Source: Deltaproteobacteria bacterium (GTDB lineage Bacteria; Desulfobacterota; Desulfuromonadia; Geobacterales; Geobacteraceae). Taken from it: DNA of 64,000 nucleotides. Each line of letters begins with the position of its first letter. Positions within the stretch are counted from its first letter, which is position 1. The stretch covers positions 1 through 64,000 of the forward strand of contig JAJZUQ010000010.1 of the NCBI GenBank assembly GCA_021848385.1, in the 5' to 3' direction. Of the stretch, positions 53,053 through 61,606 are shown one piece after another. The translations under genes and the position numbers were made by a program. The notes under the pieces are model-generated. The model searched no databases, was not told the DNA's origin, and worked only from the letters and a program-made list of their open reading frames with translations.

Positions 53053-53987
53053 GCGCCGGTTCCGGTGCAGCACCCACAGGGTATGTGGAAGGGGTATACA
53101 GCAGTCTCAGCCTCTTTCTCATCAAGCTCTTTACCATCCTGGTCCCGCGCTGGCTCTTCCCCCCTTTCGCCTTCGTCACAGGGGGACTGTTCTATCTCCT
53201 GACGGTCGAGCGGCGGCGAGGCATCCGGGCAAACCTGCGGATCATAACCGGTCGGGGGGATGTGGAGCGTCTTGTCCTCTCCACGTATTATAAGTTCGCC
53301 CGCAACTGGTGCGACATCATGTTGATGATGCGGCTCCGGGGAGAGCGTCTGGAGCGGCTCATTGCCTCGAAGGGGGCTGGGCGCCCCCTGGATGAGGCGC
53401 TGGCGAAGGGGAACGGCGCGATTCTCGTTACCCCTCACCTGGGAAACTGGGAGCTGGGGGGACTTGGGCTTGCGGAGCGGGGGTACCGGATCAACGTCAT
53501 GACCTTCCGGGAGCCTGACGAGAAGATTAATGCCATGCGCGAACGGGTACGGCTGGAGCGGGGGATCGGTTTCATCTATGTCGATCGGGATGCCACCTCG
53601 CCTCTGGCGATCATCGAGGCGGTCAACGCCCTGCGTCGAAACGAGGTGGTAGCCCTGCTGGGGGATCGTGACGGCTCCTCACACTCCCGGCAGATGGAGT
53701 TCTTCGGGCGCCCTACCGGCATTCCTGTGGGGGCCGCCTACCTGGCGTTGGCGAGCGGCGCGCCGATCCTGCCGGTCTTTCTTCCCCTCGAGGGGAATCG
53801 CTACGCAACCTACATGGAAGAGGCAATCTATCTTTCGGGGGGCCACGGTGACCGGGATGACATCATCCGGACCGGCATGGGCAAGGTTCTCCGGATATTC
53901 GAGACGTACATGCGGAACTACCCTGACCAGTGGTACAACCTGTTTGACTACTGGCAGATCACTACCAGAGACACAAAGGAATCATGA
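53049..53987 (+). CDS. Lysophospholipid/lipid A-type acyltransferase (LpxL-like)
   Basis: This 312-aa protein has an N-terminal membrane segment (LSLFLIKLFTILVPRWLFPPFAFV) and the LpxL/HtrB family motif HX4E as VTPHLGNWELGG, then LLGDRDG and PTGIPVGAAYLALASGAPILPVF. It should transfer an acyl chain from ACP to an envelope lipid at the inner face of the inner membrane. In aryl polyene clusters similar enzymes attach the polyene. The start at 53049 overlaps the upstream stop (ATGA); the track start is too early. Confidence 0.85.
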   Translation: MSAGSGAAPTGYVEGVYSSLSLFLIKLFTILVPRWLFPPFAFVTGGLFYLLTVERRRGIRANLRIITGRGDVERLVLSTYYKFARNWCDIMLMMRLRGERLERLIASKGAGRPLDEALAKGNGAILVTPHLGNWELGGLGLAERGYRINVMTFREPDEKINAMRERVRLERGIGFIYVDRDATSPLAIIEAVNALRRNEVVALLGDRDGSSHSRQMEFFGRPTGIPVGAAYLALASGAPILPVFLPLEGNRYATYMEEAIYLSGGHGDRDDIIRTGMGKVLRIFETYMRNYPDQWYNLFDYWQITTRDTKES

Positions 53988-54245
53988 ATGCCCGAAGAAC
54001 TGATTGATAAGGTGAAGCAACTGATTATCGACGCCCTCAGGATCGAGGGAATGACGCCGGCGGATATCGAAACCGATGCGCCTCTTTTCGGCGAAGGCCT
54101 GGGGCTCGACTCCATCGATGCGCTGCAGCTGGTGGTTGCCATGGAGAAGGAGTACGGCGTCGTGGTTCCCGATGCGGCAACCGGGACCAAGGTCTTCAGC
54201 TCGGTTCGCAGCATGGCCGACTATATCGCGGAACATCGCAAATGA
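53988..54245 (+). CDS. Acyl carrier protein
   Basis: This 85-aa acidic four-helix protein carries the phosphopantetheine site GLGLDSIDALQLV (Ser 42). The ATG is immediately after the acyltransferase stop, and its last bases overlap the next gene (ATGA). It is a dedicated carrier for the cluster, not the main AcpP. Confidence 0.92.
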   Translation: MPEELIDKVKQLIIDALRIEGMTPADIETDAPLFGEGLGLDSIDALQLVVAMEKEYGVVVPDAATGTKVFSSVRSMADYIAEHRK

Positions 54246-55543
54246 AGCTCCTGCTCGTCTCTCCCGGCTGGGAACGGGGGAGACTGTGGGGCGAACTGGG
54301 GTTCAAGTTCCCTTCGCTGTCACTGGCCTCTCTGGCGGCGGTGACCCCTCCTGAATGGGAGGTGGCGCTCTGTGACGAGAACATCGAACCCCTTCCCCTG
54401 GACACCGATGCCGACGTGGTAGCGCTTACCGCCATGACCCCCCAGGCGCCCCGGGCGTACCGGATAGCGGCCGAGTTCAAAGCCCGGGGGAAGACCGTGG
54501 TCATGGGGGGGTTCCATGCCAGCAACCTTCCCGACGAAGCACTTCTGCATGTGGATGCCGTGGTCGTCGGCGAGGGGGATCTGGTCTGGCCCCAACTGCT
54601 GGATGACTATTGCCAGGGTCGTCTGCAGCGGCTCTACCGTTCCACCTCCCTCATCGACATGACCGCCATCCCCGTTGCCCGGCGGGAGATATTCGCGGGC
54701 AAACGGTACCTCCTCACCAATACCCTGCAAACAACCCGCGGTTGCCCCTTCGACTGCGAGTTCTGTTCCGTCACCGCCTTCTATGGCCGGAAGTACCGGA
54801 AGCGCCCCGTGGAGAGCGTGCTGGCAGAGCTGGAGTCCCTGCGCAAGGTCAACTCCTTTGCCTTCTTCGTCGACGACAACCTGGTGGCGGACCGGCAGTA
54901 TGCCATGGAGCTTTTCGCCGGGATGAAGGGGATGAACTTCAAATGGCTCTCCCACGCCCCCATCGATTTTGCCCGTGATGCCGGATTCATCGCGGCCGCC
55001 GGCGAGGCGGGGTGCGTGGGGATGTTCGTCGGGTTCGAATCCCTCAACCAGCAGGCTCTTTCGGCCATGGGGAAGGTGACCAACACGGCCCGCTCCTACC
55101 TGGATGACGCCAAGGTCTTTCGCGACCATGGCATCGGCATTCTCGGCTCCTTCGTCCTCGGTTACGACGGCGATACACCTGACGTCTTCGAACGCCTGCT
55201 CCGCTTCTGCGAGGAAGCCCGGATCGAGGCGGCCATCTTCCCGATCCTCACCCCCTATCCCGGCACCGATGTCCGTCGCCGTCTGGAGGCGGAGGGGCGG
55301 ATCACCTCCGATGCCTGGGAAGACTACGACATGGAGCATGTCAATTTCCGGCCGGTGGGGATGAGTGCAGCCGAACTGCAGGAAGGCTACAACTGGCTCA
55401 ACCGCTCCTTCTATTCCCTTCCCTCCATGTACCGGCGAATCTTCAAGCTGCACCGCTCCGTGCAGGTGTTCGCCCCCATGAACTTCGGCTTCAGGAGCGC
55501 GCTCAAGCGCACCAAACGCACCATGATCGGAGATGTCCCGTAA
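54242..55543 (+). CDS. B12-binding-domain radical SAM protein, first copy
   Basis: This 433-aa protein has an N-terminal cobalamin-binding-like Rossmann domain (MKLLLVSPGWERGR to VVVGEGD, residues about 1-115) and a radical SAM core with CPFDCEFC (Cys 168, 172 and 175; CX3CX2C), followed by a DUF4070-like C-terminal region. The classical DxHxxG cobalamin His motif is absent, as in many of this class. Such enzymes methylate or rearrange unactivated carbons, but the substrate is unknown. It follows the ACP gene with a four-base overlap. Confidence 0.85.
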   Translation: MKLLLVSPGWERGRLWGELGFKFPSLSLASLAAVTPPEWEVALCDENIEPLPLDTDADVVALTAMTPQAPRAYRIAAEFKARGKTVVMGGFHASNLPDEALLHVDAVVVGEGDLVWPQLLDDYCQGRLQRLYRSTSLIDMTAIPVARREIFAGKRYLLTNTLQTTRGCPFDCEFCSVTAFYGRKYRKRPVESVLAELESLRKVNSFAFFVDDNLVADRQYAMELFAGMKGMNFKWLSHAPIDFARDAGFIAAAGEAGCVGMFVGFESLNQQALSAMGKVTNTARSYLDDAKVFRDHGIGILGSFVLGYDGDTPDVFERLLRFCEEARIEAAIFPILTPYPGTDVRRRLEAEGRITSDAWEDYDMEHVNFRPVGMSAAELQEGYNWLNRSFYSLPSMYRRIFKLHRSVQVFAPMNFGFRSALKRTKRTMIGDVP

Positions 55544-56386
55544 ATGAACTGCTTCATGTTTCCCGGCCAGCCCCTTACCTGTGGGACTGACCTGCCCGAC
55601 GACTCCGATTTCAGAGCTATTGCAGCCATGACCCGCGACCGGGCTTTTTTCGATATTGAAGGATTTTCCTGGGTTGGGAATGCGGCTACTGACAATGTGA
55701 AACTGCAGGTGTTCGGCACCGCCATGAGCCTCTACCGGTTCAGGGTGTTGCGCCGGGAGAACTCCCTCCCCGATTTCGTTGCCGAGCACAGCATGGGGAT
55801 CTATCCGGCCCTGGCCGCCTGCGGCTGCCTGGCCGAGGAGGAGGCGATTGAGATGACCTTCCGGATCGGGGCCTGCCTTGCCCGGATGGGGGAGATCCGT
55901 CGCTACGCGCTCGGCTGCGTGGTCGGCCTCTGCCGGGAACCTCTCCTCGCCATTGCCGAGAACCACGGGGTGTTCATGGCCAACTACAACACCTCCCGCC
56001 ATTTTCTCCTGGCCGGCGAACGTTCCAACATGGAAGCGGCGATGGCGGAGGCCCTGGACACGGGCGCCTTTTCCGCCCGGACCTTCCCCTGTGACGCGCC
56101 GCTTCACACTCCCCTTGTCGGCGTGATCGACGGCGAGCTGCGGGAGATTTTCGCCGACTATCGGTATGCCGAACCACGGACCCGCCTGATGGACCACATC
56201 AACCAGGATTGCCTGGAGGGGGTCGATCTGGCCGATTTCCTCCGAGAAGAGCTCCAGCGCCCGGTATACTGGGAAAAGACCTACCGCGCCCTGCGGGCGT
56301 CCGGCGTTACCGGCTTTATTGAAGTCGGGATGGGGGATTCCCTGAAGAAATACAACCGGTGGATCGATGGCGAGATGCGTTCATGA
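55544..56386 (+). CDS. FabD-like malonyl/acyl transferase, divergent
   Basis: This 280-aa protein aligns by eye to FabD: the N-terminal MFPGQ, a nucleophile motif EHSMGIYPALAACG where the usual GHSLG is EHSMG, an Arg in EMTFRIGACLAR at the place of the malonate-binding Arg, DAPLHTPLV with the catalytic His, and PVYWEKTYRALRASGVTGFIEVGMG at the C-terminus. It should load malonyl (or another acyl) onto the cluster ACP. The N-terminal region after FPGQ is divergent. Its stop overlaps the thioesterase ATG. Confidence 0.72.
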   Translation: MNCFMFPGQPLTCGTDLPDDSDFRAIAAMTRDRAFFDIEGFSWVGNAATDNVKLQVFGTAMSLYRFRVLRRENSLPDFVAEHSMGIYPALAACGCLAEEEAIEMTFRIGACLARMGEIRRYALGCVVGLCREPLLAIAENHGVFMANYNTSRHFLLAGERSNMEAAMAEALDTGAFSARTFPCDAPLHTPLVGVIDGELREIFADYRYAEPRTRLMDHINQDCLEGVDLADFLREELQRPVYWEKTYRALRASGVTGFIEVGMGDSLKKYNRWIDGEMRS

Positions 56387-56802
56387 AGTATCACGAAACC
56401 CCCATAACGGTCCGTTTCAACGAGGTGGACGCCTATCGTGTGGCGTGGCATGGCCACTATGTCACCTGGATGGAAGTGGGACGGAGCGACCTGGCAGGGC
56501 GGTTCGGCCTGAACGCCTTCGATATCGAGGCCGCCGGCTATCAGGCGCCCGTCGTGGAACTGGAGCTCAAGTTCAAGCGGCCGCTTCGTTTCAATGATGA
56601 GGCACGGGTCCAGACTACGGTCCGGCGGACGGAGACCGCCACACTTGAATTCCTCTGCCGGATCGTCGGCGGGGATGGGATGGTTGCGGCAACCGGCCGG
56701 ACGGTGCATGTTCTGACCGATGGTGCAGGGGTCCTCCAGTACACCCTCCCGCCGGTGATCGGCGAACGGCTGGAGCGCCTCATTGCCTACCTGGAGGTGT
56801 AA
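56383..56802 (+). CDS. 4HBT-type hotdog thioesterase
   Basis: This 139-aa hotdog-fold protein starts MKYHETPITVRFNEVDAYRVAWHGHYVTWMEVGR, which matches YbgC/4-hydroxybenzoyl-CoA thioesterases (Asp near VDAYRVAWHGHY). It probably releases an acyl chain from ACP or CoA, or edits the line. I start at 56383, where ATGA overlaps the preceding stop. The next gene starts immediately after the stop. Confidence 0.85.
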   Translation: MKYHETPITVRFNEVDAYRVAWHGHYVTWMEVGRSDLAGRFGLNAFDIEAAGYQAPVVELELKFKRPLRFNDEARVQTTVRRTETATLEFLCRIVGGDGMVAATGRTVHVLTDGAGVLQYTLPPVIGERLERLIAYLEV

Positions 56803-58182
56803 GTGAAGGTTCTGCTCATCTCCGCCAACCGGGAACGAAGTCCCTACCCGGTTTTCCCCCTGGGGCTTGCCTATCTGGCCGGCCCGCTGGCCACGGCGGG
56901 ACATTCACTGGAGCTCCTCGACCTCTGCTTTGAACCCGATGCCGTTGCCGCCGTCACCGACGCCATGGAACGGTTTGCCCCCGCCGCTGTCATCCTTTCC
57001 ATCCGCAACATCGATAATGTGACCTATCCGGGTTCCCGCTCCTATCTGGAGGGAGTCCGGGGGGTGGTGACGGCCTGCAGCTGCGGGGTACCGGTCATCC
57101 TCGGCGGGTCCGGCTTTTCCATCATGCCGCGTGAGGTTCTGGACGCCGTCGGAGGTGATTACGGCGTCATGGGTGAGGGAGAAGAAGTTCTCCCCCGGCT
57201 CCTGGCGGCCATTGCCCGAGGGGAGGACGCCGGACTGCTGCCGGGTGTCTTCGTCAAGGAGAAGGATGGCCATATTCCCCCCAGTCCGGTCCAACGGATC
57301 GGCACGCCGGACCGGCGGCTTTTCCCCGTGGAGCGTTACAGCCGCGAGGGAGGGATGGCGAACCTGCAGACCAAGCGGGGCTGTCCATTTTCCTGCATCT
57401 ACTGCACCTATCCCCTTCTTGAGGGGAGCCGGATGCGGCTTCGTCCTATCCCCGACATCATCGCCGAAATCCGTGACCTCCGGGACGGTTACGGCGTCAG
57501 TTACGTCTATTTCGTGGATGATATTTTCAATTTTCCGATGGATTTTGCCGCCGACCTCTGCCGGGCCATGGTGGACGCGGAGCTGAATGTCAACTGGTCT
57601 GCATTCATCAATCCCGGTTTCGTGACCCCTGAGCTTCTGGAGGCCATGGTTGCGGCGGGGTGCGATGCGGTTGAGTTCGGCACCGAAGCGGGGTCGCCGG
57701 TCATGCTGCGGAACCTGGGGAAATCCTTTGGCGTGGCGGAGGTGCGGGATGCGTCCCGGCACTGCCGCGACCTGGGGGTGGATTTTGCCCATTACATCCT
57801 GTTTGGCGGACCCGGAGAGTGCGAGTCCACGATCCGGGAGACCTTTGCCCTCATGGATGAGGTGGAACCGACGGCGGTCATCGCCATGACCGGCATCCGG
57901 ATCTTTCCCGATACGCCACTCTACCGGCAGGCTCTGGAAGAGGGGGTGATCACCCCGGAGACATCCCTTCTGGAGCCGGTCTTCTATATTTCGTCGGCGA
58001 TTCGCGATACGCTTTGCGACATGGTGACAGAAGAGGCGATGAAACGGAAAAACTGGGTAGCGGCCGGCCTTGAGATAAATATCAGCGATGCCATGCTCGA
58101 CGCCCTGCGCCATTTCCCCGTGCGGGGTCCCCTCTGGAAGCTGATGAAGCGGCTGGGACGGAGCCGGGTAAAACCGATGTAA
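56803..58182 (+). CDS. B12-binding-domain radical SAM protein, second copy
   Basis: This 459-aa protein has the same layout as the first copy: a Rossmann-like B12 domain (MKVLLISANRERSPYPVFPLG to VMGEGEE), a radical SAM core with CPFSCIYC (Cys 194, 198 and 201), and a C-terminal extension. GTG is the start, immediately after the previous TAA. The two B12/SAM proteins differ strongly in sequence, so they probably act at different steps. Substrates are unknown. It is the last gene before a repeat-filled gap. Confidence 0.83.
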   Translation: MKVLLISANRERSPYPVFPLGLAYLAGPLATAGHSLELLDLCFEPDAVAAVTDAMERFAPAAVILSIRNIDNVTYPGSRSYLEGVRGVVTACSCGVPVILGGSGFSIMPREVLDAVGGDYGVMGEGEEVLPRLLAAIARGEDAGLLPGVFVKEKDGHIPPSPVQRIGTPDRRLFPVERYSREGGMANLQTKRGCPFSCIYCTYPLLEGSRMRLRPIPDIIAEIRDLRDGYGVSYVYFVDDIFNFPMDFAADLCRAMVDAELNVNWSAFINPGFVTPELLEAMVAAGCDAVEFGTEAGSPVMLRNLGKSFGVAEVRDASRHCRDLGVDFAHYILFGGPGECESTIRETFALMDEVEPTAVIAMTGIRIFPDTPLYRQALEEGVITPETSLLEPVFYISSAIRDTLCDMVTEEAMKRKNWVAAGLEINISDAMLDALRHFPVRGPLWKLMKRLGRSRVKPM

Positions 58183-58221
58183 CCAAATAATGCTTACAAG
58201 GCGAAAAATCTTACTTAACAA

Positions 58222-58301
58222 GGATGAACATGATAAACAGGATTTTAAAAGCATTGCCTAAACAAGATACCCGGTTTTCATCCTGTCCATCCTGTATATC
58301 C
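58222..58301. repeat. Inverted repeat pair, GGATGAACA type
   Basis: The left arm GGATGAACATGATAAACAGG (58222 onward) and the reverse complement of the right arm ATCCTGTCCATCCTGTATAT (58280 onward) agree at about 17 of 22 positions. The two flank a 36-bp spacer. Similar sequence families occur widely as intergenic repeats. Confidence 0.6.
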
Positions 58302-58429
58302 CTGTAATTGCTTCGGCGATTAAACATCGAAAACCTGCTGTAGGGGCGGGGTGCCCCCGCCCCAGATTGGGCGAGGCAAGCCTCGCCCCTACCATTCAGA
58401 TGTTTAATCACCGGATCAAGTTGAGGAGC
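58302..58429 (+). repeat. Dispersed palindromic repeat, copy 2
   Basis: This segment matches the minus strand of 7149-7276 over about 128 bp. Ends are ATTAAACAT/ATGTTTAAT and the core is TGTAGGGGCG/CGCCCCTACC. It ends at the GAGGAGC ribosome-binding site of fabG, in the same orientation, so it lies in the middle of the biosynthetic operon. It has no ORF. Together with the repeat before it, it fills the 251-bp gap between the two genes. Confidence 0.8.
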
Positions 58430-58433
58430 ATTC

Positions 58434-59174
58434 ATGGAATTCACTGACAAGATCGTTGTCGTCACCGGTGGCACCCGGGGGATCGGGCGGGCCATCTCCC
58501 GTTACTTTGCCCGTGCGGGGGCACGGGTGACTGCCGCGTACCTTGCTGACGAAAAGGCTGCTCGGGATCTGGAATCGGAAGCGAGCGGGCTTGCCGGTTC
58601 CATCGTCACGGTGAAGGCCGACGTCAGCAGTGCCGAGGGCGCGATCTCCGTCATCGAGGCGGCCGCGAAGGAGACGGGGCACCTGGATGTACTCGTCAAC
58701 AATGCCGGTATCATTCGCGACGGCTTTCTCCCCATGATGTCCGAAGAGGATTGGGACGCCGTGCTCAGGACCAACATCGATCCGCTCTTCCACTGCTGCA
58801 AATGGGGGGTACGGAAGATGCTCGGACGGAGAAAGGGGAGCATCGTCAACCTGTCGTCCGTCTCCGCCCTGACAGGTACCGCCGGTCAGACCAACTACGC
58901 TGCCTCAAAGGGGGCGGCCATCAGCTTTACCAAGGCGCTTGCCCGCGAGGTCGGCCCCATGGGGATACGGGTGAACGCCGTGGCACCGGGGTTGATCGAG
59001 ACCGAGATGATTGCCGTCATGAAACGGGAGGCGGTCGATGCCATTATCAAGGGGGCTTCCCTTGGCCGGATCGGGCAGGCGGATGAGGTGGCCGAAGCGG
59101 TTGCCTTTCTCGCCTCGGATCGGGCCGCCTATATCACCGGGCAATGCCTGGTGGTGGATGGCGGCATAGTCTAG
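58434..59174 (+). CDS. 3-oxoacyl-ACP reductase (FabG-like)
   Basis: This 246-aa short-chain dehydrogenase reduces beta-ketoacyl-ACP with NADPH. TGGTRGIGRAISR is the nucleotide loop, NNAG the second motif, and Ser-Tyr-Lys appear in NLSSVSALTGTAGQTNYAASKGA. The C-terminus ITGQCLVVDGGI is typical. It belongs to the type II cluster, downstream of the repeat element that supplies or abuts its ribosome-binding site. Confidence 0.93.
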   Translation: MEFTDKIVVVTGGTRGIGRAISRYFARAGARVTAAYLADEKAARDLESEASGLAGSIVTVKADVSSAEGAISVIEAAAKETGHLDVLVNNAGIIRDGFLPMMSEEDWDAVLRTNIDPLFHCCKWGVRKMLGRRKGSIVNLSSVSALTGTAGQTNYAASKGAAISFTKALAREVGPMGIRVNAVAPGLIETEMIAVMKREAVDAIIKGASLGRIGQADEVAEAVAFLASDRAAYITGQCLVVDGGIV

Positions 59175-59281
59175 TTTTACCACCCAGGTTTCCTTTGCGT
59201 TCTTCCCGGTTTTGCGGTTAAAATAGGGTACCGTTCCCCGCGGAAACGGGTTCTCGATGAAAGTGATATACGGAAGGTTCA

Positions 59282-60487
59282 ATGGTACGTAAGCGGATCG
59301 CCATAACCGGCCTCGGCGTCTTCAGCGCTGCCGGAAAGAATGTCCCCGCCTACCGGGATGCTCTGCTCAACGGCCGTTGTGCCGTCGGGCCAATCGACCT
59401 GTTCGACGTCTCCCCCTTTCCAGCCCGGATAGGTGCCCAGGTGCGGGATTTCGATCCTCGTGACCATTTCGACCGCCGGACAGCAGACCGGCTCTCACGC
59501 GCCGACCAGTTCGGCGTCATCGCCGCCGGCGAAGCCCTGGCCGACAGCGGCATCGCCGGTCACTACTCTCCCTATGACTTGGGTGTTTCCATGGGGGCAG
59601 GGGCGGGAGGGATGTTCCAGGCCGAGTCCTGGCTCCAGGATGTTCTGGCGGGGCGCAAGGGACACCCGAACGCGCTGAGGGGACTCCTGCCGGACCGGAC
59701 CTCCACGTCCGTTGCCGCCACTTACAACCTGGCAGGCTACCAGGGGAGCATCACCACCGCCTGTTCGTCGTCGGCCACCGCCATCGGCTGGGGTGCCGAT
59801 CTCATTGCTGCCGGTCTGCAGAAGGCGGTCCTCTGCGGCGGATCGGACAGCCTCTGTGTCCTTACCTACGCCGGCTTCAACTCCCTGCGGTTGGTGGACC
59901 CGGAACCGTGTTCCCCTTTCAGCCTTGGTCGCCAGGGAATATCCCTCGGCGAAGGGTCCGCTTTTATGGTGCTGGAGGGGGAAGAGGATGCTTTACGCCG
60001 TGGGGCGAGGATTTACGGCTCTATCCTCGGTTATGCCATCGTTGGCGAGGCTTATCACATGACCGCCCCCGAACCGAACGGCACCGACGCGGCCCGGGCG
60101 ATGACCGGCGCACTGCGCGCGGCCGGTGTTGAAATCGATGCTGTGGGTTGGGTGAACGCCCACGGGACGGGCACCCCCCTGAATGATGTGGTCGAATCCA
60201 AGGCGATGAAGCTGGTCTTCGGCTCGCGGGCGGCGGCAGTTCCCCTCGTCTCTACCAAGGCGCTCACCGGCCACTGCCTGGGGGCGGCAGGTTCCATGGA
60301 AGCAGTTGCCACCATCATTGCTCTGGACGAGGGGATCATTCCCCAGACCCTCAACTTCCGCGGGGCCGACCCGGAATGCGACCTGGATTACTGCCACGCC
60401 GGCCTGCGCCGGAGCGATGTTGCCGTGGCCCTTTCCAACTCATTTGCCTTCGGGGGGAACATAACCTCCCTGGTGATAGCGAAATGA
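59282..60487 (+). CDS. Beta-ketoacyl-ACP synthase, catalytic (FabF-like)
   Basis: This 401-aa condensing enzyme has an intact triad: Cys 161 in ITTACSSSAT, His 294 in NAHGTGTPLND and His 331 in KALTGHCLGAAGSMEA. It extends acyl-ACP by decarboxylative condensation with malonyl-ACP. The next gene is a shorter ketosynthase without the His pair, suggesting a KS/chain-length-factor heterodimer. Confidence 0.92.
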   Translation: MVRKRIAITGLGVFSAAGKNVPAYRDALLNGRCAVGPIDLFDVSPFPARIGAQVRDFDPRDHFDRRTADRLSRADQFGVIAAGEALADSGIAGHYSPYDLGVSMGAGAGGMFQAESWLQDVLAGRKGHPNALRGLLPDRTSTSVAATYNLAGYQGSITTACSSSATAIGWGADLIAAGLQKAVLCGGSDSLCVLTYAGFNSLRLVDPEPCSPFSLGRQGISLGEGSAFMVLEGEEDALRRGARIYGSILGYAIVGEAYHMTAPEPNGTDAARAMTGALRAAGVEIDAVGWVNAHGTGTPLNDVVESKAMKLVFGSRAAAVPLVSTKALTGHCLGAAGSMEAVATIIALDEGIIPQTLNFRGADPECDLDYCHAGLRRSDVAVALSNSFAFGGNITSLVIAK

Positions 60488-60556
60488 TGTTCAGGGGTGA
60501 ACCTCGTGTCCGCCCGGAAGGCGGGCGATTACAAGAATCGCCTCTGCGAGTTAACA

Positions 60557-61606
60557 ATGGCTAGCGAATTCGACAATATTGTTGTGACCGGTCTGGCCGC
60601 CATCTCGGCGGCAGGGGTTGGATTGGAGCCGCTGCGGGAGGCTTTGGCCGACGGAGTGAGCCGTTTGACGGCGGTTCCCGAAGAGGTGCTGGGGGAAACC
60701 GGTCATTTCTGGGGGAAGGCCACCGCCTTCCGTGCTGCCGACTTCATGCCTCCCCTCAAGGCGCGCAAGTTCGATCGGGCAAGCCTTTTCGCCGTCGTTG
60801 CCACCGGTATGGCCCTGAAGTCTGCCGGGATTGATCCGGGAGGATTCGATCCCGCCCGCACGGGAATCATGCTCGGCTGCGGTTTCGGCGGCATCGCCAA
60901 TTCGGAAGAGTTCCTGCGGGAGTACTTCACCAAGGGAAGCGACGGCCTTATCCCCATGCTCTTTCCCAACACGGTCCCCAACGCGCCGGCCAGCAACGCA
61001 TCCATCGAACATGGCCTCAAGGGTCCAAACGTCACCTTCGTGCAGCGATTCTGTTCCGCCGAATCGGCCCTGTTCATGGCAATGCATCTCCTTGAGGAGG
61101 GACGTGCCGATGCCATGGTGGTTGGCGGGGTCGATGAGCTCAATCCCGCGCAGATGCGGGGTTTCATGTCCATGGGGCAGCTTTCCCGCTATGCCGGCGG
61201 TTTCGGTGAGGGGGCCGGTCTTCTGGTCCTCGAACGCGCTGATCATGCCAGGCGCCGCGGTGCCCGCATCCTTGCCGGGGTAGGGGGGAGGCGGACCGTC
61301 GGCCTGCTCGTCACCGGGGCTGAAGGGGAAGGGGTGGCCCGGCTCCTCGGCGGGAAAGCCGCGGCGGAACTGGTCTCCCTGTCCGGTACTGCCGCCGATG
61401 TTGCCCCTCTGTTGGAGCCTCTTTCCGGCGTACCGCGTCTGGAAACTGCGCCCCTCACCGGTCGTTCCCTGGCCATGGGGGGACTGGCGCTTGTTGCTCA
61501 TCTCCTGTCCCTCACCGATGGCGCACACGGCCTTCACCTGGCTGCATCGCCGGAGGGGCCCTATTATGCGTTCCGGTTCCGGGGAGGCGACCCTGCTCAA
61601 TCCTGA
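60557..61606 (+). CDS. Chain-length-factor-like ketosynthase homolog
   Basis: This protein of about 349 aa resembles the ketosynthase fold (NIVVTGLAAISAAGVGLEPL, GIMLGCGFGGIANSEEF and VQRFCSAESALFMAMHLLEEGRADAMVVGGVDE) but lacks HGTGT and GHxxGAAG, so both catalytic His residues are missing. The Cys position is kept (RFCSAE). It is shorter than the catalytic KS. It probably partners it and sets chain length, as in aryl polyene and aromatic polyketide systems. The ATG at 60557 gives a normal N-terminus; a GTG at 60497 is an alternative. Confidence 0.8.
   Translation: MASEFDNIVVTGLAAISAAGVGLEPLREALADGVSRLTAVPEEVLGETGHFWGKATAFRAADFMPPLKARKFDRASLFAVVATGMALKSAGIDPGGFDPARTGIMLGCGFGGIANSEEFLREYFTKGSDGLIPMLFPNTVPNAPASNASIEHGLKGPNVTFVQRFCSAESALFMAMHLLEEGRADAMVVGGVDELNPAQMRGFMSMGQLSRYAGGFGEGAGLLVLERADHARRRGARILAGVGGRRTVGLLVTGAEGEGVARLLGGKAAAELVSLSGTAADVAPLLEPLSGVPRLETAPLTGRSLAMGGLALVAHLLSLTDGAHGLHLAASPEGPYYAFRFRGGDPAQS

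Noticed and set aside
51502-53073. 523-aa minus-strand ORF opposite the SPASM radical SAM gene
   Set aside because: Shadow of a clear plus-strand gene with radical SAM motifs.
54320-56197. 625-aa minus-strand ORF in the lipid cluster
   Set aside because: Long open frame opposite GC-rich coding DNA, with Gly/Pro/His/Glu-rich shadow composition; the plus-strand genes are certain.
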